From an uncultured Acidobacteriia bacterium (lineage in GTDB: Bacteria > Acidobacteriota > Terriglobia > Bryobacterales > Bryobacteraceae): 61,043 nt of DNA. Below the pieces are notes generated by a model. That model saw nothing but the letters and a program-made list of their open reading frames with translations. It searched no databases and had not been told where the DNA came from. A program made the position numbers and the translations under genes. Each line of letters begins with the position of its first letter. Within the stretch, counting starts at the first letter, position 1. Below are positions 26,594 to 35,188 of the stretch, in pieces. The DNA lies in assembly GCA_903925015.1 (NCBI GenBank), contig CAIYDY010000112.1:1-61043 (forward strand). Reading direction: 5' to 3'.

Positions 26594-27841
26594 TTGAGTA
26601 GCTTCTCGGCCAGTCTCGATGCTGTTTTCCGGAATGAATCGGGAAGGATCCTCGCTTCCCTGATCCGCTATTCCGGCTCCTTCGATCTGGCCGAGGAGGC
26701 ATTGCAGGATGCCTGCGAAATCGCCGCCCGCACCTGGCCAAGCTCCGGCGTACCGGGAAATCCCGGCGCCTGGCTCACGGCGGCGGCCCGAAGACGTTTG
26801 ATCGACGCCATCCGCCGCGACCGTCTCCACCGCGAAAAAGGTGCGGAACTGCTGGCAACGACTCCCACCGAATTCGAAATGCCGGACCCGGAGGTCATCG
26901 AATTGCCGGACGACCGTCTCCGCCTCATCTTCACCTGCTGCCACCCGGCCCTGAATCCCGAAGCCCAACTCGCCCTGACCCTGCGCACCCTCGGAGGCCT
27001 CACCACCGACGAAATCGCACGGGCCTTCCTGATTCCCGAAGCAACCCTCGCCCAGCGCCTCGTCCGGGCCAAAACCAAGATCCGTCAAGCGGGCATCCCC
27101 TACGAAGTTCCGTCGCGCGACAGCATCGCCGAACGCTCGGAAGCCGTCCGTGCTGTGATCTATCTGATCTTCAACGAGGGTTACGCCGCCACCTTCGCGC
27201 CGTCTCTGGTGCGCGCCGATCTCTGCGCCGAGGCCATTCGCCTCGCCCGTGTCCTGTGCGAACTGCTCCCCGTCGACCCCGAAAACCGCGGGCTTCTGGC
27301 GCTGATGCTTCTGCAGGATTCGCGCCGGGCCGCCCGCACCGACAACGACGGCAATCTTGTCACCTTGGACGAACAGGACCGCGCAAAATGGAATCCGGCC
27401 AAGATTATCGAGGCCCTTGCGCTTCTGATGCGCTCGGCACCTGCCTATGGCCGGTACACACTGGAGGCCCGTATCGCCGCCGAGCACGCCCGCTCAGCAG
27501 GCACCGGGGAGACCGATTGGGCCGAGATCGCCCGCCTGTACTCCGACCTGTGTTTGTTTTGTAAAACGCCGGTTGTGGAGCTCAACCGTGCCGTCGCCGT
27601 CGCCATGTCCGAGGGTTTTGAAATGGGTTTGGCGGTGATGGACCAGATTCCCGGTCTGGAATCCTTCCACCTTTTCCACGCCGCCCGTGCCGACCTGCTG
27701 CGCCGCCTCGGAAGGTCGCAAGCTGCCTTAGCCGGCTACTCGCGCGCACTGGAATTGGTCACCAACCCGGTCGAACGCGCCTACCTCCAACGCCGGATTG
27801 CGGCGCTCGACTCAGCTGGACGCGTGCCGCCACTGCCGTAG
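26594..27841 (+). CDS. ECF42-type RNA polymerase sigma factor with TPR-like C-terminal extension
   Basis: This 415-residue sigma factor starts at TTG 26594, which matches the family N-terminus (LDAVFRNESGRILASLIR). Sigma region 2 spans about 10-80 and region 4 about 115-170 (LRTLGGLTTDEIARAFLIPE, then LAQRLVRAKTKIR). IYLIFNEGYAA and the long helical extension are signatures of the ECF42 group, whose C-terminal domain takes the place of an anti-sigma partner. No anti-sigma gene is adjacent, as expected. Its 3-prime end overlaps the convergent MFS gene by 30 bp. Confidence 0.93.
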   Translation: MSSFSASLDAVFRNESGRILASLIRYSGSFDLAEEALQDACEIAARTWPSSGVPGNPGAWLTAAARRRLIDAIRRDRLHREKGAELLATTPTEFEMPDPEVIELPDDRLRLIFTCCHPALNPEAQLALTLRTLGGLTTDEIARAFLIPEATLAQRLVRAKTKIRQAGIPYEVPSRDSIAERSEAVRAVIYLIFNEGYAATFAPSLVRADLCAEAIRLARVLCELLPVDPENRGLLALMLLQDSRRAARTDNDGNLVTLDEQDRAKWNPAKIIEALALLMRSAPAYGRYTLEARIAAEHARSAGTGETDWAEIARLYSDLCLFCKTPVVELNRAVAVAMSEGFEMGLAVMDQIPGLESFHLFHAARADLLRRLGRSQAALAGYSRALELVTNPVERAYLQRRIAALDSAGRVPPLP

Positions 27842-29050
27842 CTCCCGGCATCGCACCAGCCAGCCCGCCGACAGCAGATATCCCGCGCCACCCACCAGCA
27901 TCGCCCCGCGCAGGCTGATCCGCTCCGCCAACAATCCGGCCACGACCGACCCAATGGGAATCACTCCCCGGAACAGCAAACTCACCGCCGCGCTGACCCG
28001 CCCCAGCAGGTGTGGCGGCGCAATCGATTGGATCAATGTCGCCTCGCCGATCCCGTAAACGGACCACCCGATGTCGAACATCTGCGACGCGGCTAGAAAC
28101 GCCACGCACACCCACACCGGCCCGTGCGCTAGCCCAGGCAGCAGGCTTCCGAGACCCGTCGCCAACGCCGCCCCGATCATCGCGCGGCCCAGCCCGAATC
28201 TAGCCGCAAGCCTCTGCGCAGCCGCCGAACCCGCGAGACTGAAAGCCCCCCCGAACGAAATGATTGTTCCCACCAAGCCCGCACTCAGGCCCAATTCCCT
28301 CACCACGAACACGAAGTACATCCCTCCGATGAAACCCAGGAAGAACGCGCCGGTTGCGTTGCGTAGGGTCAAGGCCCGCAGGATGGGCTGCTCCCAAGCG
28401 GCCGCCAACCCGTCCGCGATCTCCCCGAAAACGTGCGAATCCTCCGCGACGGCTTTCGGCGCAGGCTCCCGTGTCCGAATGGCAGCCAACCACGCGGCCG
28501 ACCACAGGAACGACACCGAATCCAGCAGAATTGCCACGGGAGCGCCGAACAGTTGGATCAACACCCCGGCCAACCCTGGCCCTCCCACTTCGGACGCCGA
28601 TTGCGACAAGGCCAGCTTGCTGTTTGATGACATCAGTTCGTCTTCCGTCACCAGCGTGGGCAGATACGCCCGGTAGGCCGAGTCGAACAGCACCGTCAAC
28701 GCCCCGGTTAGCGCAGCAAATACGTACAAACGGTTCATCGTGAGTCGGCCCAGCCAAGCCATCACCGGGATCGTGGCCAGAACCACGGCGCGTGCTAGAT
28801 CCACCGCAATTAGGATCGGTCGTCTCCGTATCCGGTCCGCCAAGGCCCCCGCGAACATGCCGACTGTCAGAATTGTTATACCGCCCGCCGCGGCCAGCAG
28901 GCCCATCTCGCGCGGCGTCGCGTTCAGCGTCACCACCGCAATGAATTGCAGCCCCACCATGCTGATGCTCGAACCCAATTGGGAGACAGCCTGGCCAACC
29001 CACAGCCGGCGGAAATCACGGTTGCCGTTCCTCGCCCCGAAAGTCTCCAC
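27812..29050 (-). CDS. MFS transporter (MFS_3 / EntS-like exporter family)
   Basis: This is a 412-residue, 12-helix permease. The start GTG 29050 (VETFGARNGNRDFRRLWVGQ) gives a standard N-terminus. A frame extending to 29389 is rejected because its extra 113 residues are Arg/Ser-rich, non-hydrophobic and overlap the divergent gene. Family cues are FRRLWVGQAVSQLG, the loop GALADRIRRRPILIA between TM2 and TM3, and AYRAYLPTLVTEDEL. Relatives export siderophores, macrolides or other drugs; the substrate is unknown. It is divergent from a second MFS gene with only 23 bp between starts. Confidence 0.88.
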   Translation of the reverse strand: METFGARNGNRDFRRLWVGQAVSQLGSSISMVGLQFIAVVTLNATPREMGLLAAAGGITILTVGMFAGALADRIRRRPILIAVDLARAVVLATIPVMAWLGRLTMNRLYVFAALTGALTVLFDSAYRAYLPTLVTEDELMSSNSKLALSQSASEVGGPGLAGVLIQLFGAPVAILLDSVSFLWSAAWLAAIRTREPAPKAVAEDSHVFGEIADGLAAAWEQPILRALTLRNATGAFFLGFIGGMYFVFVVRELGLSAGLVGTIISFGGAFSLAGSAAAQRLAARFGLGRAMIGAALATGLGSLLPGLAHGPVWVCVAFLAASQMFDIGWSVYGIGEATLIQSIAPPHLLGRVSAAVSLLFRGVIPIGSVVAGLLAERISLRGAMLVGGAGYLLSAGWLVRCRELRQWRHASS

Positions 29051-29073
29051 CCGTATATGGTACGCTGCACTGG

Positions 29074-30417
29074 TTGAACTTGGAAACTCCTTTTGATATC
29101 GGCAAGTACCTGGACGGGTCGCCTTGGACCGCCTTCCAGCGCACGGCTGTTCTGCTTGCGGCAATCGCGGTCGTCTTTGACGGCTTCGACAACCAACTCC
29201 TCGGTTTCGCCATTCCCGCCATGATGCGCGACTGGCATGTCGCGCGCTCTGCCTTTTCGATTGTTGTGGCTGTGGGTTTCGTTGGGATGGCGGTGGGTTC
29301 GGCGATAGCGGGCCGTGTTGGCGACACCCTCGGACGAAAAACCGCCCTGATCCTCTCAGTTCTCGTCTTTGGAGGCGCGACGTGTGCAACTGCCCTCGCC
29401 GAAGGGGTCACGTCCCTTGCCGCTTTGCGATTCCTCGCCGGTGCCGGCATTGGCGGCGCGCTGCCCAACGCCACCACGATCTCGGGCGAATTCACGCCGG
29501 CCGCGCGCCGGGCGCTGGCGGTTACACTGACGATTGTCTGTGTCCCCGTCGGCGGCGTCCTCGGCGGTTTCGCGGCGGCTTGGATTCTGCCCGCGCTGGG
29601 ATGGCGGACCTTGTTTGCGGTCGGCGGCATTGCTCCACTGCTTTTCGCGGTTGTGCTATGGTTGCGGATGCCGGAATCCCCCAGGTTTCTGGCGCGGCAT
29701 CCCGAGCGCTGGCCGGAACTTCGCGCGTTGCTGGCGAGACTAGGACAACAGATGTCCCCCGATACCGCGTTTACTGACCGCCAGGAGCAGCGCGGTGAAC
29801 TCGGCACCATGTGGAAGTCATTGTTGGGAAAGGGCTTGCTGAACGACACCCTCTATCTTTGGCTTTGTTTTTTCTGCAGCCTGTTGACCGTCAACATGGC
29901 TTTTAGCTGGCTACCCAGCATGCTGGCGGCCGAGGGCAGGGGACTGGCCGAATCCAGTTCCGGTCTGGCGTACTACAATTTTGGCGGCATCTTCGGAGCC
30001 GTTCTCTGTGGTCTCTGGATTTCGATGCGAGGATCCCGCTGGCCGCTGATGCTCTGCGCTCTGGGTGCCTCGGCCAGCGCCGTTGCCATCGGCCTGGACC
30101 GGTCGCTGCCCCTCGCCGTCCTCGGCCTGCATGGATTCTTCGTGAACGCTGTACAGTCCTCCGCCTTCACCCTTTCCAACCATATCTACCCGACGCGGGT
30201 CCGAGCCACTGGAGCGGCATTCGCGCTCAGCGTGGGCCGCTTGGGATCTCTGGTGGCAGCATTTTCAGGAGCCTGGCTGGTGCAATCCGGTCGCGCCACC
30301 TTCCTCAACTTTCTGGCGCTCGCCATGTTCGGAGCCTTTGTCGCTTTTGCCCTGATTCGCAACCACATCCCGCGCCCGCAGTTGTCCATGATAGATTCAT
30401 CATCGGAGCCTATTTGA
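29074..30417 (+). CDS. MFS transporter, aromatic acid:H+ symporter (AAHS)-like
   Basis: This 447-residue permease starts at TTG 29074 (NLETPFDIGKYLDG). The AAHS-type TM1 motif VVFDGFDNQLLGFAIPAMM with its Asp pair is present, as are GRVGDTLGRKTALI (the MFS loop 2-3 motif) and GAGIGGALPNATTISGE. This branch imports aromatic or small organic acids with protons. The stop shares one base with the start of a secreted alpha/beta hydrolase (TGATG), so esterase release followed by acid uptake is a reasonable but unproven model. A drug- or sugar-related substrate remains possible. Confidence 0.87.
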   Translation: MNLETPFDIGKYLDGSPWTAFQRTAVLLAAIAVVFDGFDNQLLGFAIPAMMRDWHVARSAFSIVVAVGFVGMAVGSAIAGRVGDTLGRKTALILSVLVFGGATCATALAEGVTSLAALRFLAGAGIGGALPNATTISGEFTPAARRALAVTLTIVCVPVGGVLGGFAAAWILPALGWRTLFAVGGIAPLLFAVVLWLRMPESPRFLARHPERWPELRALLARLGQQMSPDTAFTDRQEQRGELGTMWKSLLGKGLLNDTLYLWLCFFCSLLTVNMAFSWLPSMLAAEGRGLAESSSGLAYYNFGGIFGAVLCGLWISMRGSRWPLMLCALGASASAVAIGLDRSLPLAVLGLHGFFVNAVQSSAFTLSNHIYPTRVRATGAAFALSVGRLGSLVAAFSGAWLVQSGRATFLNFLALAMFGAFVAFALIRNHIPRPQLSMIDSSSEPI

Positions 30418-31370
30418 TGCGCCTCGCAACGGTAATTTTGGGATTGGGCATGGCGGCTGTGGTCGCTGCCGCTGAACGTGGAGAGGAGATCCGCCTCTGG
30501 TCCGGAGGCGCTCCCGGTTCCGAGGGCATCACCGCCCTTGAAGTTTCCAAACCCTCGGTGGATCCAAAAAACGCCAAACTCCCCGGCAACTTCACCGTCA
30601 CCCACTACCCCTCGGTCTACGTCTTCCTTCCGAAGGGCAAGTCAACCGGTGCTGCCATGATCGTAGGCCCCGGCGGAGGCCACAGCCAGCTTGTGATGGA
30701 AAAGGAAGGCTGGGAGATCGCAGATTGGCTGAACTCCCAAGGCATCGCCGCCTTCGTGCTGAAATATCGTTTGGCCAAAGCCCCCGGCGGCTCGAAGTAC
30801 ACCCTGCCAAATGAAGTCTACGCCGACGCTGCCCGCTCCATCCGCCTAGTCCGTAGCCGCGCGAAGGAATGGAATCTCGATCCCGCCCGCATCGGTTTCA
30901 TCGGCTTTTCCGCTGGTGGCGAAGTTGCCGGTATGATCGGCACCAAGTTCGACGCGGGCAAGCCCGACTCCGCCGATCCCATCGAGCGCGTCAGTTCCCG
31001 TCCCGACTTCAACATCCTGATCTACCCGTTCTACCGCCCCGGCTCCGTGCCTGCCCGGGTTCCCGGCGCACCCACACCGGACCCTGCCGCGCAGACCGCC
31101 ATCACCATCGAACCCAACGCGACGTTCCCGATACCGAACGACGCCCCCCAGACCTTCCTTGTCTGCACCGACGAGGACCGATCCCACGTCGAGCCTACGG
31201 TGAAGTTCTATCTGGAACTGGAGGCGCACCGCATCCCCACTGAGCTGCACATCTACACCTATGGAGCCCACGGCGTCGCACTTCGTCCCACGAAGAAGCC
31301 TGGTGCGCCGGTGGAATCATGGCCTGACCGTCTGAAGGATTGGCTGGCAGACCGGGGCATCTCGAAGTAG
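30417..31370 (+). CDS. secreted alpha/beta-hydrolase esterase
   Basis: This 317-residue protein has a signal peptide (LATVILGLGMAAVVAAA). The start ATG 30417 overlaps the MFS stop; the adjacent in-frame TTG at 30414 is less likely. The alpha/beta-hydrolase fold shows the oxyanion strand IVGPGGGH, the nucleophile elbow GFSAGG (about residue 163), Asp in CTDEDRSHVEP and His in TYGAHGVAL. Relatives are acetyl-xylan or other carbohydrate/aromatic esterases and sialate esterase-like enzymes. It converges with the glycosyltransferase gene at 3 bp. Confidence 0.88.
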   Translation: MRLATVILGLGMAAVVAAAERGEEIRLWSGGAPGSEGITALEVSKPSVDPKNAKLPGNFTVTHYPSVYVFLPKGKSTGAAMIVGPGGGHSQLVMEKEGWEIADWLNSQGIAAFVLKYRLAKAPGGSKYTLPNEVYADAARSIRLVRSRAKEWNLDPARIGFIGFSAGGEVAGMIGTKFDAGKPDSADPIERVSSRPDFNILIYPFYRPGSVPARVPGAPTPDPAAQTAITIEPNATFPIPNDAPQTFLVCTDEDRSHVEPTVKFYLELEAHRIPTELHIYTYGAHGVALRPTKKPGAPVESWPDRLKDWLADRGISK

Positions 31371-31373
31371 CGG

Positions 31374-32585
31374 CTAGCGGCGTCCCGATTTGGAGCGCTT
31401 GGCCGCAGCGACTTCGCCGTACAGATCCGAGACTTCGCGCGCCGTCCGGGCCCAGCTGAATTTGGCCGCTTGCTTGCGGCCCTTCTCAATTAGCGTCTGT
31501 CGAAGTTCCTGATTCGTCAGCACTTCCACAATCCCGCGCGCGATATCGAAGACGTTCTCCGGGTTCACCAGCATTGCCGCGCCTCCAACAACCTCGGGCA
31601 GGGAACTGACAGCCGACGCGACCACCGGTGTGCCCGACGACATGGCCTCCAGAGGCGGTAGTCCGAATCCCTCGTACAACGAGGGGAATACGAACGCCGA
31701 CGCCAGCTCGTGGAAAATCCGCAATGTTTCAAAAGGGATGAAGCCCAGGAACCGCACCGAGTTTTCCATCCTACACTGCATCACGGCCCGCCGCACATTC
31801 GGATGGCGCGAAATCTCGTCCCCGATGATGATCAACCGCAGATTCCCGAGGGTGGGATGGCCCTCCAACTGCGTCTTGGCTACGGCAAACGCCTCGATCA
31901 GTCGGGGAATATTCTTCTGGGGACGGATCGATCCTGCATAGAGCAGAAACGGGTCGCGAATCTGGTAGCGTTCCAGGATTCGGTGGTGTTCGCGTCGGAC
32001 AGCCTCGGGCCCTGCGGCCCGGGCATCCGACGGCAGCCCGCCCTGTGCGAACTTCGGGTCGGGCGCGTTGTAGATTAATTGGATGCGGCTCGCGGCTTCC
32101 GGCACCAGATTCACCACGTCGCGCTGCGTGGCCCCGGAAACCGCAATGATCCGCTCCGCCCGCTCCAGCCCCTTTTTCAAGCGGAAGATATGCGCCTGGT
32201 GCAGCAACCCCGATGCCTCGTCATAGAACAGGCTGCTCAAATCGTGGATTGTAACCACGTACGGCTTGGGAATCAGCAGGGGTACCCTGTGGAACGGGAT
32301 GTGCATGACATCCGGCCCGAGTTTGTACAACAACCAAGGCAACATCAGATGGTCCAGCCGCGACGAATCCTTGCGGTTGTGGACCACGGTCTGGAAGTTG
32401 TCCGGCAGGGCCGCGAAATTCTGCCGGTCCTCGTCCAGGCAAATCAGGTTGTACTGGTGCGTGGGATGCTCAGGCGTGGCTTCCAGATCGCCCAAGGCCT
32501 TCATCAAATTCCGGATATAGGTGCCAACGCCGAAATCACGGATGCGTCGTACGTCGATTGCGACCTTGACCGGAGATTTGGGCAC
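31374..32585 (-). CDS. glycosyltransferase, GT4-like
   Basis: This 403-residue GT-B glycosyltransferase has an N-terminal domain starting VAIDVRRIRDFGVGTYIRNL. Its C-terminal nucleotide-sugar domain has LLYAGSIRPQKNIPRLIEAF, FVFPSLYEGFGLPPLEAMSS and GTPVVAS, which contains the EX7E motif of retaining GT4 enzymes. It probably transfers a hexose to a lipid or polysaccharide acceptor at the cytoplasmic membrane. It lies 3 bp downstream of glyA and is almost certainly co-transcribed. No other polysaccharide genes are adjacent. Confidence 0.9.
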   Translation of the reverse strand: MPKSPVKVAIDVRRIRDFGVGTYIRNLMKALGDLEATPEHPTHQYNLICLDEDRQNFAALPDNFQTVVHNRKDSSRLDHLMLPWLLYKLGPDVMHIPFHRVPLLIPKPYVVTIHDLSSLFYDEASGLLHQAHIFRLKKGLERAERIIAVSGATQRDVVNLVPEAASRIQLIYNAPDPKFAQGGLPSDARAAGPEAVRREHHRILERYQIRDPFLLYAGSIRPQKNIPRLIEAFAVAKTQLEGHPTLGNLRLIIIGDEISRHPNVRRAVMQCRMENSVRFLGFIPFETLRIFHELASAFVFPSLYEGFGLPPLEAMSSGTPVVASAVSSLPEVVGGAAMLVNPENVFDIARGIVEVLTNQELRQTLIEKGRKQAAKFSWARTAREVSDLYGEVAAAKRSKSGRR

Positions 32586-32588
32586 GGG

Positions 32589-33878
32589 CTAGGCCGGTCG
32601 CTTCCAGGCATACAGCGGGAATCGCGAAGTCAATGCCTCCACGCGCTCCCGGACGCCGGTGATGGTGGCTTCCAAGTCGGACTGGCCGCCCGCCGCATTC
32701 ACAACGGCCGCGATGCAGCTGGCAACTTCCGCCATTTCGGCCTCGCCGAATCCGCGCGTTGTTGCCGCCGGAGTGCCCAGGCGGATCCCGCTCGGGTTCA
32801 TCGGGGGATTTACGTCGAACGGGATGCCATTCTTGTTCACGGTGATCCGAGCGCGGTCCAGCGATTGTTCGGCCTCCTTGCCCCGGACACCCGCTGAAAA
32901 CACATCCACCAGCATCAAGTGGGTATCGGTGCCGCCGGAGACCACACGGAATCCAGCTTCCTGCATTCCCGCCGCCAAGGCCTTCGCGTTGGCCACAACC
33001 TGCTTCTGGTAAGTCACAAATTCCGGTTGCAGCGCTTCCAGGAAGCAGACGGCCTTTGCCGCGATCACATGGACCAGCGGCCCGCCCTGTGCGCCCGGAA
33101 AGACGTTTTGATCGATCGCCTTGCCGTACTGCGCCTTGGCGAGGATCATCCCGGAACGGGGCCCCCGCAGGGTCTTATGGGTGGTGGTGGTGACGATGTC
33201 GGCGTATTCGCAGGGATTGGGATGGACGCCCGCCGCCACTAGACCCGAAAAATGCGCCATGTCGACCAGCAGGATCGCCCCGACGGAATCCGCAATCTCG
33301 CGGAACCGCTTGAAATCCCACTGGCGGGGGTACGCGCTGCCTCCCGCGATGATCATCTTGGGCTTGTGCTGGTCGGCCAACTGCGCCAGGTGCTCGAAAT
33401 CGATCCGCTCTCCCCGGTCCCCGTCCGCAGGAGTCACCTGGTAGCCGACCACGTTGTAGAGCTTGCCAGAGAAATTGAGCTTGTGTCCGTGGGTCAGGTG
33501 GCCGCCATGCGCCAGATCGAGTCCCATGATAGTGTCACCGGGGTTGACAACGGCTCCGAACGCAGCTTGGTTGGCCTGGGAGCCCGAATGTGGCTGGACA
33601 TTGACGTACTCCGCCCCGAACAGCTTCTTCGCACGGTCGCGCGCGATATTTTCCACCTCGTCGGTGACTTCGCAGCCCCCGTAGTACCGCCGACCGGGGT
33701 AACCCTCGGCGTATTTGTTGGTGAAAACGGACCCGGTCGCCTCAAGGACCGCTTCCGAGGTGAAGTTCTCACTCGCGATCAATTCGATTTGGCCGTTCTG
33801 CCGCTCTGCCTCCCGCAGGACCAAATGGTGGATGTCGGGATCGACTTCGGAGAGGGAACGGGCCATCAAATTGTTCAT
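32589..33878 (-). CDS. glyA: serine hydroxymethyltransferase
   Basis: This 429-residue PLP enzyme interconverts serine and glycine with tetrahydrofolate one-carbon transfer. Seen are [45 protein letters not shown] and the PLP lysine Lys235 in [14 protein letters not shown]. Length and motifs are standard. The start at 33878 ([14 protein letters not shown]) leaves a 69-bp gap to the divergent membrane protein gene. The internal MARSL start is an alternative. It leads an operon with the glycosyltransferase. Confidence 0.97.
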   Translation of the reverse strand: MNNLMARSLSEVDPDIHHLVLREAERQNGQIELIASENFTSEAVLEATGSVFTNKYAEGYPGRRYYGGCEVTDEVENIARDRAKKLFGAEYVNVQPHSGSQANQAAFGAVVNPGDTIMGLDLAHGGHLTHGHKLNFSGKLYNVVGYQVTPADGDRGERIDFEHLAQLADQHKPKMIIAGGSAYPRQWDFKRFREIADSVGAILLVDMAHFSGLVAAGVHPNPCEYADIVTTTTHKTLRGPRSGMILAKAQYGKAIDQNVFPGAQGGPLVHVIAAKAVCFLEALQPEFVTYQKQVVANAKALAAGMQEAGFRVVSGGTDTHLMLVDVFSAGVRGKEAEQSLDRARITVNKNGIPFDVNPPMNPSGIRLGTPAATTRGFGEAEMAEVASCIAAVVNAAGGQSDLEATITGVRERVEALTSRFPLYAWKRPA

Positions 33879-33947
33879 GTGCAGGGAAATTTTATTTTAA
33901 CAGCCAATGGAGCGGGTCCCACAAGCTCAGGGGTTTAGGATGGGGGT

Positions 33948-35153
33948 ATGGCGACAGCGTTTCAGACCAATTCCAGCGGAACCGATTTCAGCCGCCCGGT
34001 TGGAGGCGGCATCCCTTGGTATATCTGGCTGACCGCGCTTGGCGTAACGGCGGCCCTGATCGGCATCCACTGGGATATTTCGTGGCATCGCTCCATTGGA
34101 CGCGATACTTTTTGGACGCCGGCCCATCTCGCAATCCAACTGTGCGGGGTCATTGCAGGCATCACATGCGGCTACTTGATCCTCTGGACCACATTCACCA
34201 AGTCGCCCATGCGGGACTCGTCGGTCGGCGTGCTGGGTTTCCGTGGACCACTTGGTGCCTTCGTGACAGCTTGGGGCGGCTTCAGCATGATCACGTCGGC
34301 ACCTTTCGATGACTGGTGGCACAACGCCTACGGACTGGACGTCAAAATTCTCAGCCCGCCCCACATAATTCTCGCTGTGGGGATTTTCGGCGTAGCGATT
34401 GGCTCGCTGATGCTGCTTGCGCCGAAAATGAACGCGGCAAAGCTGAATGCGGCAAAGCTGAACGCGGCGGTCGGCGACGACTCGAAACGCCTGGAGACTC
34501 TGTATCTCTATCTCTCAGGAATGTTGCTGATTGCGGGAATGTCCCTCGTACTCGAATTCTCCGGGCGCGTGGTGCTGCATTCCGCGTCCTCCTACCGTAC
34601 CGTTTGCATGCTCGCCCCGGTGACGCTTGCGATGGCGGCTGGTGCGACCGGTAACCGTTGGGCCGGCAGCAAGGTCGCGGGCCTCTACACCGTGTTTCTG
34701 CTGGGGATGCTCTGGATTCTGCCTCTCTTTCCCGCCCAGCCCAAGCTGGGGCCGGTGCTGCACGAGGTTACACATTTCGTGCCGAACGGTTTTCCGTTGC
34801 TCCTGATCCTCCCCGCCTTAGCCCAGGATCTGATCCGCCCCCGGCTGGTCCCGTGGCCTACATGGCGCCGGGCGCTGGTGATGGGAACTGTCTTCTTCGC
34901 GGTCTACCTTGCCGTCGAATGGCCCTTTGCCACTTTCCTGCAGTCCCCCGCGGCCCGCAACCCGCTTTTCGGCAGCCACTACATGGAGTATTTCGCCAGC
35001 CCCAGGAGCTATGCGGCCACCTACACCTTCGCGCCGTTGGAAAAGACCGCGAACGAGTTTTGGAGCCGGATGGGTCAGGCTTGGTTGGCGGCAATTCTGG
35101 CGTCCTGGCTGGGCATGGTGCGTGGGGAGTGGCTCGGCCAGGTCCGCAGATAG
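33948..35153 (+). CDS. polytopic membrane protein with conserved His/Trp/Asp motifs, function unknown
   Basis: This 401-residue membrane protein has about nine to ten hydrophobic segments. The first loop carries HWDISWHRSIGRDTFWTPAH and a later loop DDWWHNAYGLDVKILSPPH. These paired His/Asp/Trp motifs look like metal, heme or quinone ligands near the membrane surface. I do not recognise a named family. A low-complexity KLNAA repeat (15-bp DNA repeat) sits between segments. It is divergent from glyA with 69 bp between starts. Coding is certain from the pattern; function is not. Confidence 0.8.
   Translation: MATAFQTNSSGTDFSRPVGGGIPWYIWLTALGVTAALIGIHWDISWHRSIGRDTFWTPAHLAIQLCGVIAGITCGYLILWTTFTKSPMRDSSVGVLGFRGPLGAFVTAWGGFSMITSAPFDDWWHNAYGLDVKILSPPHIILAVGIFGVAIGSLMLLAPKMNAAKLNAAKLNAAVGDDSKRLETLYLYLSGMLLIAGMSLVLEFSGRVVLHSASSYRTVCMLAPVTLAMAAGATGNRWAGSKVAGLYTVFLLGMLWILPLFPAQPKLGPVLHEVTHFVPNGFPLLLILPALAQDLIRPRLVPWPTWRRALVMGTVFFAVYLAVEWPFATFLQSPAARNPLFGSHYMEYFASPRSYAATYTFAPLEKTANEFWSRMGQAWLAAILASWLGMVRGEWLGQVRR
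34431..34469 (+). repeat. 15-bp tandem repeat inside the membrane protein gene
   Basis: The unit AACGCGGCAAAGCTG occurs at 34431-34445, again with one change at 34446-34460, and partially at 34461-34469. It encodes NAAKL NAAKL NAA in a loop between membrane segments. It is in frame, so copy-number change would alter loop length only. Confidence 0.9.
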
Positions 35154-35188
35154 GCAGTGCAAGATAGACCGCGCAAGCCATTGATTCC

